A DNA stretch of 22,526 nucleotides from Haplomitrium mnioides (taxonomy: Eukaryota; Marchantiophyta; Haplomitriopsida; Calobryales), in NCBI GenBank assembly GCA_049999725.1, contig JBNGIS010010372.1, positions 1 through 22,526 on the forward strand, given 5' to 3'. The first letter of the stretch is position 1; every line of letters begins with the position of its first letter. The notes beneath the pieces were generated by a model. That model was not told the origin of the DNA. It did no database searches and was given only the letters and a program-made list of their open reading frames with translations. Shown piece after piece: positions 8,735-17,474 of the stretch. The position numbers were made by a program, and so were the translations under genes.

Positions 8735-8811
8735 AAGAAATACTTCCCAGGATACAGCCTTGGGAAGGACTGTACACTGATCCTTGTCAGGATCTCTCCT
8801 CCCACTCTAGC
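8733..8811. repeat. R2 repeat, copy 2
   Basis: Counterpart of 6233-6312, beginning within a few bases of the solo LTR end. See copy 1 for the shared blocks. It could be part of the L1-type element's own spacer, since L1 sequence continues to the right, or an independent fragment. Confidence 0.55.
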
Positions 8812-9447
8812 AATGGTTCTCAACAAACCCAAGTTTGTGCTAGAAGAGTTTCAAATATGCTGGCAACACCAGGGACAAAGACAAGCGCCAAGTGAATGAT
8901 GCCCAGCCAAATCTCGCAATAGGGGCACAGAATTCCTACTCCGGAGAGGGTGCCATGTGCAATATTCCTCCCCTATGCTCCCTTCTAATAGCCCTTCCAA
9001 GGGACAGAAGAGACACCTGGTTAAGGACAGCTTAGGTTTACTGTCTGAAGCTCCTCTCACTTCCTCCAGCTGTGCAGAAAGTTCTGAGCCTCCTTTATCA
9101 GATTTGGGAGGAGAGTGACAGAGGGTAACACTCCATTTCTCAAGGAGAGCCCCTTCAATGCCCCTCAAGACTCCCAAGCACGCTCCCAGAAAGCAAGGAG
9201 CAGTCAGTGGAGAGTCCCTCGGTGAGATGGAAGGTCAGGAGTAGACCCTCACAGTTATCAGATCCCTCTGATTAAGCATTTTTGACTCCTCTGCCCAGAA
9301 TCCTTAGGCTGGCAAGCCTTCTTCCCCTGCTGCTCCTCAAACTGCCACCCCTGGTACACCAGAACAATAACCTCAGAGTTCCCCGGTCTTGGGTCGCTCA
9401 GGCATCAATGTTCTGGAATATATTTTTGGCAAGGATGATCTAATGGC
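8812..9447 (+). pseudogene. Probable C-terminal part of L1 ORF1 and inter-ORF spacer
   Basis: No single open frame. The most ORF1-like frame is rich in Ser, Pro and Gln and broken by several stops, as expected for the low-complexity C-terminal part of plant L1 ORF1. The assignment rests on position between the CCHC knuckle and the endonuclease, not on a motif. Confidence 0.4.
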
Positions 9448-10240
9448 TTGCCCTCGTTCCTGTTCTCCATGAAGATCCAATTTCTGAGCTACAATGTTAG
9501 AGGGATTGGTAAGGACAAATGCAAAAGTCAGGCTATTGCTGACTTCTTCAGAAAACTCAAGCCCAACATTGATGTTCTATTTATTCAAGAGCACAAACAC
9601 AGTCGATCCGGAGGTAAGTTCCTTCTGAAACTGCTCTGGTCTCGTGGAGAGATATGTGCTACAGAAGCTGAGAGATCCAGGTGTGGTGTTGGCATTGGTT
9701 TATCAGCTAAGTTGGCTCTATTCTACAAAGGCAACTACACTCTATGCAATGGTTGAGCGTTGTGGATGGATTTGGATGGCTTTCCAGGAGGGAAATTCGG
9801 CGTGCTCAACATCTATGCTCCTTACCTGCAAGTGAAAGGTGGAGGATGTGGACTGAGCTCTTTTACTCTTTTCCTCAGGACAGGAATTGGATCATGGAAG
9901 CTGGTTTTAACATGATGGAACATCGAGAAGACTGCAGGGGAGGCACTGGCCACAGGTTAGGTGGACTAGAGCTCCAAGATTGGAGTGACCTAGTAGCATT
10001 TCTGAGAATAGCAGACCCATTCAAGGTGATACCGGGTGCTATGAAGTTCTCATGGAGCAATCAAAAAAGAGGGTGAATTCCAGCGAGACTGGACAGATTT
10101 TACATCCCAGCAGGTCTCTTGCATTGGTCCTGCAGGGCTAAGGTTGCCAATGTGGGGGGTTTGTCTCGCTCCGACCATCTACCCATATCCATGACATTAA
10201 TGGTCAAGGGTAACTCTGCACTCAAAACTAGTTTTTTTCA
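9448..10240 (+). pseudogene. L1 ORF2 endonuclease domain, inactive
   Basis: MKIQFLSYNVRGIGKDKCKS and DVLFIQEHKHSRSGGK are the opening strands of an exonuclease-endonuclease-phosphatase fold (the Asn of SYNVRG and the Glu of QEH are metal/substrate residues). IYAP follows, then WTELFYSFPQDRNWI with the motif usually read GDFN changed to AGFN (9900-9911; the catalytic Asp is lost), ADPFKVIPG and FSWSNQK, and after a frameshift near 10075 RLDRFYI and SDHLPI (10170-10187, catalytic His kept). Frames shift near 9755, 9835 and 10075. The enzyme would nick target DNA to start insertion; this copy could not. Confidence 0.85.
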
Positions 10241-10827
10241 AGGGAAATGTGTCTCATCTTGAAGACCTTTCAGTAGACACTAAGTTGGAGGAGATTTGGG
10301 GTTCAGTGCCAAGACCTCCTGAAAGATTCGACGAGCAGCCAGAATGGTGGGATCAAGCATTTCGCAGAATCTCTAAATGGCTGAGAGAATTCAGGCTCAG
10401 AAAAGCCTACCTCAGGAGAGCAGAAGAAATGATGCTCAGAGACAAGGTAGCTATACTCAGAGCTCAGGTCGAGGAAGACCAGAACAACACTCTTTTCTGA
10501 GAGGAGGTAGACCAGACAGATGATACCTCTGAAGGTCTTTGAAGGTTACAGAGCCAAAAGTTACCAAGAGCCGTTCAAGTGCCAAGTGATTTGAAGAGGG
10601 GGATAAAGATGAACAAGTTCTTTTTCAGCTCTCATCAGGAACACAGCTTGAGCTTAAATAGTGAAACTGATGGGGACTGCACAAGAACTCTTTGACTGGA
10701 AGGATAAAGAAAAGAGGTTGGTAGACTATTTGTCCACAATTTTCAGCTGCAGTGCACATGATCCACTAAGAGCGGTTGCCCAAGACGAGACCCTCAGGCA
10801 CGTCTCCTCACACACCTTCCCTGCTCA
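10241..10827 (+). pseudogene. L1 ORF2 connecting region between endonuclease and RT
   Basis: It includes a charged stretch, EWWDQAFRRISKWLREFRLR and KAYLRRAEEMMLRDKVAILR, probably a coiled coil, typical of the region between EN and RT in plant L1 elements. Stops at 10498-10500 and later break the frame. No catalytic motifs are expected here. Confidence 0.6.
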
Positions 10828-11640
10828 GCGACCGTGTTTGTAGATCCTCCGAGTAAATATGAGTTCATGAAGGCCCTGGCTAGCATGGGAGCGCTGAAGT
10901 CCCCAGGACCAGATGGTCTCCCTAGCAAATTCTACAAATGCTGCTGGAAGTGGATCACCGAAGAAAACACAGTCATGATCCTGGAAGCTGTTAGACGAAC
11001 AATGGCTCAGCGCTGAGCTCAAGAAAGGTATAATCTCCTTGATTAACAAGGGTGGGGATAAGACTCTAGTCTCCAACTATAGATCCATTTTCCTTCTGGA
11101 TACTCTTACAAGCTCTTTGTTGAAGTGACTGCTTGTAGGTTGCAAAGGATTTTGACAGGGATCATTAATACAGAGCAATCAGCCTTTCTCCCTAATGGAT
11201 ACGTCCTTGAAGACTGTTAATCATCAACCAAATCCTTTTTTGGTTCCAGCTTACTTTGGTTCCAGTTGGTGAGAAACTTCCTCTGGTCAGGGAATGATAG
11301 GCATGTATGCACAGACTCAAGCCCTGCTGGGGAATTGGAGTATAAAGACTGTTCTTCCAGGGGACTCAAAATGCAAAACGTTCTGTATAGAGCCAGCCTA
11401 GCGAGACCACATGGTAAACTATGTTGGGGTCACTGCCTATTATGGTCAGTAGCTAACTGCAGATCCTCATGTTGGTCTACCTCTCAGCTGTGGAAGGAGA
11501 TATGGCAGGCTTGGTCGGTACTCAAAAAATCAATGTAAGAGGAAATTTTGGAAGAAGTTTCGAGAATTAACATCTGGTGGGGTAAATTGAGAGAAAATTC
11601 ACTCCTGGCTTGAAAGAACAGATGGCCAGCCTTGAGATGG
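10828..11640 (+). pseudogene. L1 ORF2 reverse transcriptase, palm deleted, plus C-terminal remnant
   Basis: ALASMGALKSPGPDGLPSKF (about 10870-10930) is the RT block 1 motif. After a frameshift near 11015, ISLINKGGDKTLVSNYRSI and INTEQSAFLPNGYVLEDC give blocks 2 and 2a. At about 11225-11265 the sequence jumps to VRNFLWSGNDRHV and LKMQNVLYRASLARPHGK, which belong to the zinc-binding-like region after RT. The palm with the FADD box is therefore missing. Sequence after 11540 is not recognisable. Confidence 0.8.
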
Positions 11641-11761
11641 TCTCAGGCAGGGATCAACGTGATTGTGGGGAGGGGTGCTAAAAAAGAAGTAGTAAGCTAA
11701 AATAAAAGTTTAACTGAAAACAGTTGAGCGGGGACAAACCCCCTTGTGAGTCAAATACTCA

Positions 11762-12385
11762 CTCTCTCGCCTCTAAATCATGATATTTGAGAAATTGTTG
11801 TACTGTCCCATTTTGTTCTACAAAAAGTCCATGATACCTTCCCCGGATTTCATAGTATCCGGGGCAACAGAAGATGATGTGGTGTTCATCTTCTGTGACT
11901 TGTAGATTGCACTGGAGGCACAGCAACTTCTCAGGTCGGACTTTGTTGTCGATCTTGGACCGTTTGGCTGTTTCACATCTCAGTCGATGGGATCCAGTAC
12001 GAAGTTGTGTGAGGGCCTGGACCAGCTTAAATGACATGTTGCTCGTCAAGTATTGTTGGATTTGCCTTCAGGGAGTGTTGTTGACAAGCGTTTGTACTTG
12101 ACAGTCTGGGATGCCGCACTGTAGGATTGCCATATGACTGTGAAGTAATGAGTTGATAGATGGTCCACGAGCACTTTTCCTGATTGTTTGGGAAGATCAT
12201 CGATGTCCAGTCCTCATCTTTTGAGCCATTTCTGGCATTGATTGTACCAATATGTGGGGTCTCCAGGAGCTGCCTGATGAGATGCCTCCATAGCCATTTC
12301 TGCATATCTGGCTGGTGTAGTGTCTTGGATTGATTGCAGGTATGTGACAAGTTTCATCACTGCGTGTGTCTCAATGGGTCTTGTT
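11762..12385 (-). pseudogene. LINE-A C-terminal domain (CCHC-type), frameshifted
   Basis: Runs IETHAVMKLVTYLQSIQD, YWYNQCQKWLKRWGLD (the Leu/Gly order differs slightly between copies), LMDH-like stretches, then in a second frame FKLVQALTQLRTGSHRLR, KLLCLQCNLQVTEDEHHI and IFCCPGYYEIRGRYHG. The C-x2-C...H...C arrangement suggests a zinc-binding end used for RNA or DNA contact, as in other LINE C-termini. It is parallel to 4083-4700. The frame differs from that of the endonuclease at the junction. Confidence 0.75.
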
Positions 12386-13661
12386 GGCCCTTGAGGGATG
12401 AGAAGAATTTCTTTGGTTGACGTTTCTTGTCCAGGATGAGTTGGGGGAGTCGTTGTGCTATCCAGGTGTGGCGTAGTTCCCTTCTGCATTTCCACCAGGC
12501 GTAGAGCGCTTCACAGATCGCTGTAGCTGGTGCTCCCTGTTTGATCTGTTTTTGCCACTGGGATCTGATTTCTCTTGTAGTGTTGTTGAACCAGGGATTG
12601 GGTTTAAAGCTGGAGGGGGTTTTGGCTGTGGGGAGAGTGGAAAGGAACTTCAGTCGAGCTGCTGTGAGAATGATGTCTGTTAGTGAGGTTGAGTCTAGCA
12701 CTGGGTTGGAGGACAGTTGTGTGTGCAGTTCTTTGGTGTATGTTTTGGACTGTTTCTCCGTGGGTGGGTAGTGATGTATGAGGCGGGTGGGACGACGAGT
12801 TCTGGGAGGATTGGGGATTCCAGTAGTAGGCTTCAGAGCAAAATGCAGTGGTGTGTGGTCTGAGTCAGGGGTTGGTTCCCCAATGTAGAACTTTTCAAGG
12901 AATTCAGATGTATGATGAGAATTGGTAAGGAGGTAGTCCACCACTGATTTCCCGATGCCTGTGCTGCCTCGACAGGTGAGATTCCCTGAGGCTGGCCATT
13001 GTGTTGTCCCATTGCAGATGTGTAGGTCATGTGTGCTGCAAAAATCCAGTAGTTTATGTTGGTTTTTGAGGGTGAGACCATGTGATGTGCAGTGAAGGTC
13101 ATCACGGTCTTCAAGTATGTCATGTTCGTCTTCATCATGATCATCTCCTGATTTGAATATTTGTGCCTGGAGATTGCCTGTTCTGCAGTTGAAGTCACCC
13201 ACAATCAGTATGTTCTCCATGGTTACTGTGTTGATAATCTCTCCCATCTTGTCAAATGGTGCTTCCGAGTCTTCATCTGCAGAGTAGGTGGTTCTGCCAC
13301 CAGGGAAGTAACAAGTACCAATGTATAGATCTTGGTTCAGGCCAGCTGATTTATGTATTTTGAGCCATATATATCTGTTGACGTTGTCTTTTTCTAGTAC
13401 AGTTACATGTGGGCTAAGTCTTGTGGATATAAGGCATGCCAATCCTCCATGTCCTCGTCCTGAGCAACTGCTGAATAAGGATATAGCGTCGTATCCTGGG
13501 ATATTGGGAATCCGAGACTCCCTAGTTTCCCAGGTTTCTGCAATTAGGATCAGATCTGAACCCAGACCAATATCGGAGAGGTGTATGCCCTTGTGCCAGG
13601 GGTAACCTCGGCAGTTCCAGAAGACTGCCGAGATTGGTGTGGACCTATATCCTGGCCCCAC
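12357..13661 (-). CDS. LINE-A AP-like endonuclease, 434 codons, open
   Basis: Exonuclease-endonuclease-phosphatase fold, which would nick the target strand for target-primed reverse transcription. Visible motifs (residues): FWNCRG 14-19, IAETWE 40-45 with the catalytic Glu at 42, GDFN 155-158 with Asp and Asn present, VVDYLLTN 240-247, and SDHTPLHF 267-274 with Asp 268 and His 269. All expected catalytic positions are kept. After about residue 280 comes a Pro/Thr-rich linker, then PSSFKPNPWFNNTTREI and KKFFSSLKG, shared with 6318-6640. The final few residues run past the junction into the out-of-frame C-terminal segment and end at 12357. The first Met is an assumption; no ORF1 is visible upstream. 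It is the best preserved LINE-A frame in the window, but with no RT beside it self-mobilisation is not possible. Confidence 0.85.
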   Translation of the reverse strand: MGPGYRSTPISAVFWNCRGYPWHKGIHLSDIGLGSDLILIAETWETRESRIPNIPGYDAISLFSSCSGRGHGGLACLISTRLSPHVTVLEKDNVNRYIWLKIHKSAGLNQDLYIGTCYFPGGRTTYSADEDSEAPFDKMGEIINTVTMENILIVGDFNCRTGNLQAQIFKSGDDHDEDEHDILEDRDDLHCTSHGLTLKNQHKLLDFCSTHDLHICNGTTQWPASGNLTCRGSTGIGKSVVDYLLTNSHHTSEFLEKFYIGEPTPDSDHTPLHFALKPTTGIPNPPRTRRPTRLIHHYPPTEKQSKTYTKELHTQLSSNPVLDSTSLTDIILTAARLKFLSTLPTAKTPSSFKPNPWFNNTTREIRSQWQKQIKQGAPATAICEALYAWWKCRRELRHTWIAQRLPQLILDKKRQPKKFFSSLKGQQDPLRHTQ

Positions 13662-13860
13662 ACCCCCTGCTGCTACCTATGGGACGGGTCTTCGGTCTCC
13701 AACAATGTGCAGTACACCATGTACGCTATCTTCCCTGCTCCCCATGCTGCCTGTACTTAACCCTTCTGTAAAGTAGTTATTCTAAACTTTTTCAAAAGAA
13801 GTAGGAGCAAGAGAATTCCCCAAGATGAATTCTCCCACCCTCTCCAGCAGCATCAAATGT

Positions 13861-14480
13861 GAGCTGCTTCTCAATTTCCAACATCCAGATGGAGGCATCT
13901 TGTGAAGCAGCCCCAGGAGATCCAACGAATTGGTACAATCAATGCCAGAAATGGCTCAACAGATGGGGACTGAACATAGAAACTCTTCCTAACCAATCAA
14001 GAGATGCGTCCATATATCTTCTAGCAGCCCACTACTTCATGATCCTCTGGGAGTTATACAGTGTAGAATCCCAGACTGCCAAGTACAGCAGGCTGATCAA
14101 CAACACTCCATCAAGGTAAATCCAACAATATTTGACAAATAAAATGTCACTCCATTTGGTTCACATCCTCACACCCTCACACAACTCTGAACTGGTTCCC
14201 ATAAACTGCAATTTGAAACAGCCAAATACTCCCAGATTATCAACAAAATATGGCCTGAGAGAAAAGAACAACTTAGAAATTAGAGACTAGAGGCGAGAGA
14301 GTAAGCATTTGACTCACAAGCGGGTTTGTTGCTGTTTGTTTTATTTTGCACTGCCTTTTAGTTTGCTGTGTTTTTTTTGCACCTTTCCGCAGTCTTGTTT
14401 GCATTATGCTGTTCTAGTCCTTGTGGACTTAGGGCTGGCTCTGGACTCTAATTCAATTCGATTCTATTCTATTCTATTCT
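13861..14480 (+). mobile_element. LINE-A 3' end, + strand, with (ATTCT) tail
   Basis: MEASCEAAPGDPTNWYNQCQ, KWLNRWGLNIETLPNQS and LINNTPSR match the C-terminal domain of the other copies, ending at a TAA in place of a Gln codon (14117-14119). The zinc-binding part is deleted; the sequence then joins the 3' UTR at AGACTAGAGGCGAGAGAG, passes TCACAAGCGGGTTTGT and GGGCTGGCTCTGGACTCTAA, and ends in a pentamer tail at 14461-14480. It meets the - strand copy head to head at about 13860. Confidence 0.8.
14461..14480 (+). repeat. (ATTCT)4 tail of LINE-A
   Basis: Four perfect ATTCT units after ATTCAATTCG. It marks the true 3' end of the element and corresponds to the AGAAT-type run at 2664-2684 of the - strand copy. 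Confidence 0.85.
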
Positions 14481-15240
14481 CACTTTGTGTTTTCTTTCAT
14501 CTACGACAAGTACCATGCTAACGTTTGTTATCATGTTCAAGGGGTGTTAGCTAGATGTTGTAAAGCAAGATGCACTCGGCAAGGATTACGTCTCCTTACA
14601 TTCAACCAGTGCCTTTCGATGCTGATCTCCTAGGATGGTTGGTTCCCAGGTTGGCTTCCAGATTCTAAAGTCTCCCAAATGGAGAAGAAACTAATCTGTT
14701 GATAAGATCTCTAATCTGTTTCCAGGGAGTACCGATTCTGGTTCAAAGTCATAAGCAGTGGATAATATCTTGATGATATGATTTTTCGGGCTTAATTGCC
14801 GTCTGAAATAGGAAAATGTACGGTTGGGTTTAAAAGTAGAATTGGAATAACCAAAACTTTTTTAATAGAGACACCTTAAGCTACACTTGTGGGAACTGTA
14901 AAACGAATTAATAGTTGCAAATATTCTGAGACTGATATCTCTTGCTGTTACCTGATTGGTCCCAGTCAGGTATTGATGACAAGCATAGTGTGTTTTCAAA
15001 TGTTTGAGAATTTACAATATTGATTGGTTGACTCAACGGAGCACAGTATTTTAACCAATACGTAAAGTTTGCTCTATCCAGTTTGACTTGCAAGTTCTGC
15101 GCTGAAAACATGGAATAAAATTCGTATTGCCTCCAATACAGTGCAATCTTGACCAATGGAAGGATTAAAGTCTTGCACAATAAATCTCAAATTGTCACAT
15201 GATTACTGATTATAGGTAACCATTATGATGTCATGAACAG
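14481..15240 (+). other. Intron right end; nothing recognised
   Basis: No coding motif, RNA gene or repeat copy that I can identify. The sequence is T-rich and ends in the THO2 acceptor. It may be the oldest, host-derived part of the giant intron. Confidence 0.6.
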
Positions 15241-15457
15241 AGCAATTGAGCGGGTGATTGCTCCTTATTATGCTGTTGTTCGGCCTCCATATCTGTCAAA
15301 GCTGAGTAATCAGGGTGGTACTGGTGTTGCAAATGGAGACACAGAAGGGAAAGTTTCAGGGCAGCTTACTGCACTACCTGATCTTCAGAAAGAATTATTT
15401 CAAATGCTTTCATGCATTGGCCCTTATCTCCATCGCAACGTCATTTTGCTTCAGAAG
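15241..15457 (+). CDS. THO2: THO2 exon after the 12-kb intron
   Basis: The acceptor ATGAACAG ends at 15240. The first base A completes the Arg codon (AG|A), giving AIERVIAPYYAVVRPPYLSK, a variable Gly/Asn-rich loop (SNQGGTGVANGDTEGKVSG), then LPDLQKELFQMLSCIGPYLH and RNVILLQK. The donor GTATAT starts at 15458; the end is phase 0. A rival acceptor (TTATAG ending at 15215) would put a stop or the wrong frame after the upstream AG, so it is not used with that exon. The final block is typical of plant THO2. Confidence 0.92.
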
Positions 15458-15607
15458 GTATATTGGGGATATCTTATGGTTTGGTGAAGTAGAATCATTT
15501 GGGAATTTTTACATCTGTTCTTCAATACTACGGTTTTCTTGAAAAATCTTAAAAGATACTTTAGGATCTAGTCTCTTACCAGGTGGCTGTATCATGCTAT
15601 ATTTCAG

Positions 15608-15847
15608 GTTTGCCGAGTGCTGAGGGGTTATTACCAGGCTGTGCTGTCTTTAGCTGTGGCCCCTCCTACAAATCCACAGGATGGTGGTGACAATGACCGT
15701 AGAGATGCCAGGCTTGCACTGAAGGAAGCTCGCCAAAGAGTGGAGGAGGCATTAGGTGCTTCCCTTCTTCCATCACTGCAGCTCCTGCCAGCAAATCCAG
15801 CTGTGGGCATTGAAATCTGGGAAGTTTTGAGCCTTCTACCCTATGAG
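15608..15847 (+). CDS. THO2: THO2 exon (VCRVLRGYY ... LLPYE block), last exon in window
   Basis: The acceptor ATTTCAG ends at 15607 and the donor GTGACT begins at 15848; both ends are phase 0 and the upstream intron is only 150 bp. It encodes VCRVLRGYYQAVLSLAVAPP, a polar segment with NPQDGGDNDRRDARLALKEA, RQRVEEALGASLLPSLQLLP, ANPAVGIEIWEVLSLLPYE. Plant THO2 proteins have the same order here, and the next residues of the family (a YR-containing helix leading to GEW) are not found before the window ends, so the following intron is longer than 6.6 kb. Confidence 0.94.
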
Positions 15848-16329
15848 GTGACTGTCTGACCTTGAAGGATGTGTGTTCTAGTTGTTTTTAAATTTGTAGT
15901 TCTCTGCTTGGCGTGTTTTCAACCTGTCAGAATTAGGGCTCCCTAAATTTAAATTTCGTTGCTACTCTTGTGGGCATTATACATTCACAAGAAGTTTTCT
16001 TTGTTCAGATTATAGACTTTGGTTAGCAGTTTGCATGTTTGAAAACTAGAACTGGTCAAGCTATTCTGTGTTGACCTTGATTCTGAAGATCAAACATGCA
16101 GTCCATCTCAAACGAAAGCTGCATAGTGATGGCTGTCTTTGTTTCTGGTGTTCCAGTAGCCTCTCAATTGCTCAATGTGAGATAGGGTTTCCTTTTTGAA
16201 GGCTATGTAGGGTGTGATGACGCCGGACAGTTGTGAATTGCAGCAAGCCTTGCATGACACTGAGGATCTACGTCTGAATTCTAGGGCTGCCAACCAAACA
16301 CTAGGGTTGCTTTGTTCAGCTTTGAAATA
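15848..16329 (+). other. Start of the last THO2 intron; nothing firm
   Basis: The donor GTGACT is at 15848. No gene is recognised. A 61-codon open stretch on the - strand (16108-16293) has no known motif and lies next to an RT remnant; it may be decayed transposon sequence. Confidence 0.6.
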
Positions 16330-16400
16330 CTTTTGACACGGTGCCTAGCGACAGACTATGGAACGTACTCAGGATTGTGAGCAGAGACTGCCACATGTTG
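16330..16400 (+). pseudogene. Tiny LINE reverse transcriptase remnant
   Basis: The frame starting TTT GAC ACG GTG encodes FDTVPSDRLWNVLRIV, a close match to the RT block 3 motif (F.KAFDTVPR..LW..L) common in non-L1 LINEs. Neighbouring frames are full of stops. Only this block is recognisable, so the call is tentative. Confidence 0.4.
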
Positions 16401-16692
16401 GCAACAACCCAGTCCAAAGTTCTAAATAGGAAAGGGTTTCTGTGAATGTATTGTGAGCGATATTGGTGTTAAGCTCGACTTCCGCCTTTAGTTCTATTTA
16501 GTTTTATTCACCTGAGAACTGAACCACTTCTGGAAAAGTGACAGAAACGTAGGACTTTAGTTTTGCCTCTGGCATAACTTATATCACGAAGTCTGTGGTA
16601 AAGTAGTAGTAAGCTGTCAATACTGCTCATAATGCTGCTTAGAGGTCTATGGCAAGTGCGTGACAAACACTTTGTGCATCACCACACTTTTC

Positions 16693-16747
16693 TAGTTAGC
16701 TAGTTAGTTAGTTTGTTAGTTGGTTAGAATAATAATTATTATTCTAA
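16693..16747. repeat. AGTT-type microsatellite followed by a 24-bp perfect palindrome
   Basis: Imperfect (TAGT/TTAG) units run from 16693 to 16727. They overlap a perfect palindrome at 16724-16747 whose arms are TTAGAATAATAA and TTATTATTCTAA, with no spacer. It could form a cruciform or hairpin, but AT-rich palindromes of this length arise readily by chance in intron DNA. Confidence 0.7.
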
Positions 16748-17474
16748 TATTATTTTTGGGTTTCTTTGGCTTGGTTATTTTTTTGATTGGGGTGGCGGTG
16801 GGTTGTAAGTGGTTTCAATTCTTAGTGCAGATCATCTTGATTAACTTTATCATTAACTACCTTAGTTTGTAAGTATGGAGTTCTCTCAATGCTATATATA
16901 TGTGTGCACAAGATCAAACGAAAGTGAAATGAATGATGTCGCAAGCTGAAGCTTGAGAGTTGACAGATTTTGATTAGTTGGACTCTTGGTGGAGTGCTAG
17001 GCATTATCATGACTGAGTTTTCCTGCTGTTGATAAATCAAAGAGAGAGATCAAAGAGCTGTAGATGAGATTTCAAAAGGCTGATACGGTCAGCTTCTCCT
17101 CATATACTTTATTCCAAAAGTGCTTCTACAGCAAGCAAGCGAGTGTGTATGAAGTGAGTGCCCCTCACTCCTTTAAAAACTACAAGGCTATCCACCGTAG
17201 CCACACAAACTCAAAATACATCCTCAGCCACACGATACGGAACTGACTCCTCAGCCACACGATACGAAAACAAGGGATGTACCCTAACCAAACACCTAAT
17301 CTACATACATGTACTCATACGCTGCATACGCTGGCACAACACCAGCCATGTGACTAAAAACCAGATCACCCTGGTAAACCACCATGGTATACCACCAGTA
17401 GAATACCAGATCACACTGGTATACTATCAGTAGAACAAGTAACAGAGCTCAAAATCTCAATACCCGTTACTTCC
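16748..17474 (+). other. Intron sequence with short direct repeats
   Basis: No gene found. A 19-bp exact direct repeat (TCCTCAGCCACACGATACG) occurs at 17221-17239 and 17248-17266, period 27 bp. A second pair, starting CCAGATCAC.CTGGTA, lies at 17361 and 17406. Both are short tandem duplications. The rest is not recognised. Confidence 0.6.

Larger units (their letters stand above)
7442..11640 (+). mobile_element. Decayed plant L1-type LINE, split by a solo LTR
   Basis: The order ORF1 (DUF4283/CCHC-like) - Ser/Pro-rich spacer - AP-type endonuclease - connecting region - RT - RVT zinc-binding-like tail is that of plant L1 elements. The parts are at 7442-7974, 8816-9447, 9448-10240, 10241-10827 and 10828-11640. 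An LTR-like insertion (8048-8734) separates ORF1 from the rest. Stops, frameshifts, a changed endonuclease catalytic motif and deletion of the RT palm make it inactive. No poly(A) tail was seen at the right end; LINE-A 3' UTR sequence on the other strand starts at about 11670. Confidence 0.82.
11670..13860 (-). mobile_element. LINE-A copy with 5' region and intact endonuclease but no RT
   Basis: On the - strand: about 200 bp of 5' leader (13860-13662), a 434-codon endonuclease frame (13661-12357), a junction near 12385, the C-terminal domain (to about 11762) and a truncated 3' UTR (to about 11670). The reverse transcriptase, which the copy at 6318-7441 shows should lie between the endonuclease linker and the C-terminal domain, is absent. 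Either the element suffered an internal deletion or two copies were juxtaposed (see findings). The 3' UTR lacks the block of about 80 nt seen at 2851-2927 and 3984-4067. Confidence 0.82.
3287..15240 (+). other. THO2 giant intron, 11,954 bp, transposon mosaic
   Basis: The donor GTAAAT at 3287 pairs with the acceptor AACAG ending at 15240; phase and protein conservation on either side support this pairing. The content is almost wholly LINE and copia debris on both strands, listed separately. No host exon was found within it. Both flanking exons encode adjoining conserved residues of THO2, so no protein is missing between them. Confidence 0.85.

Noticed and set aside
15216-15240. Extension of the THO2 exon to the left with residues GNHYDVMN
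   Set aside because: The acceptor at 15215 breaks the frame with the exon ending at 3286, while 15240 gives the conserved Arg and family-like residues.
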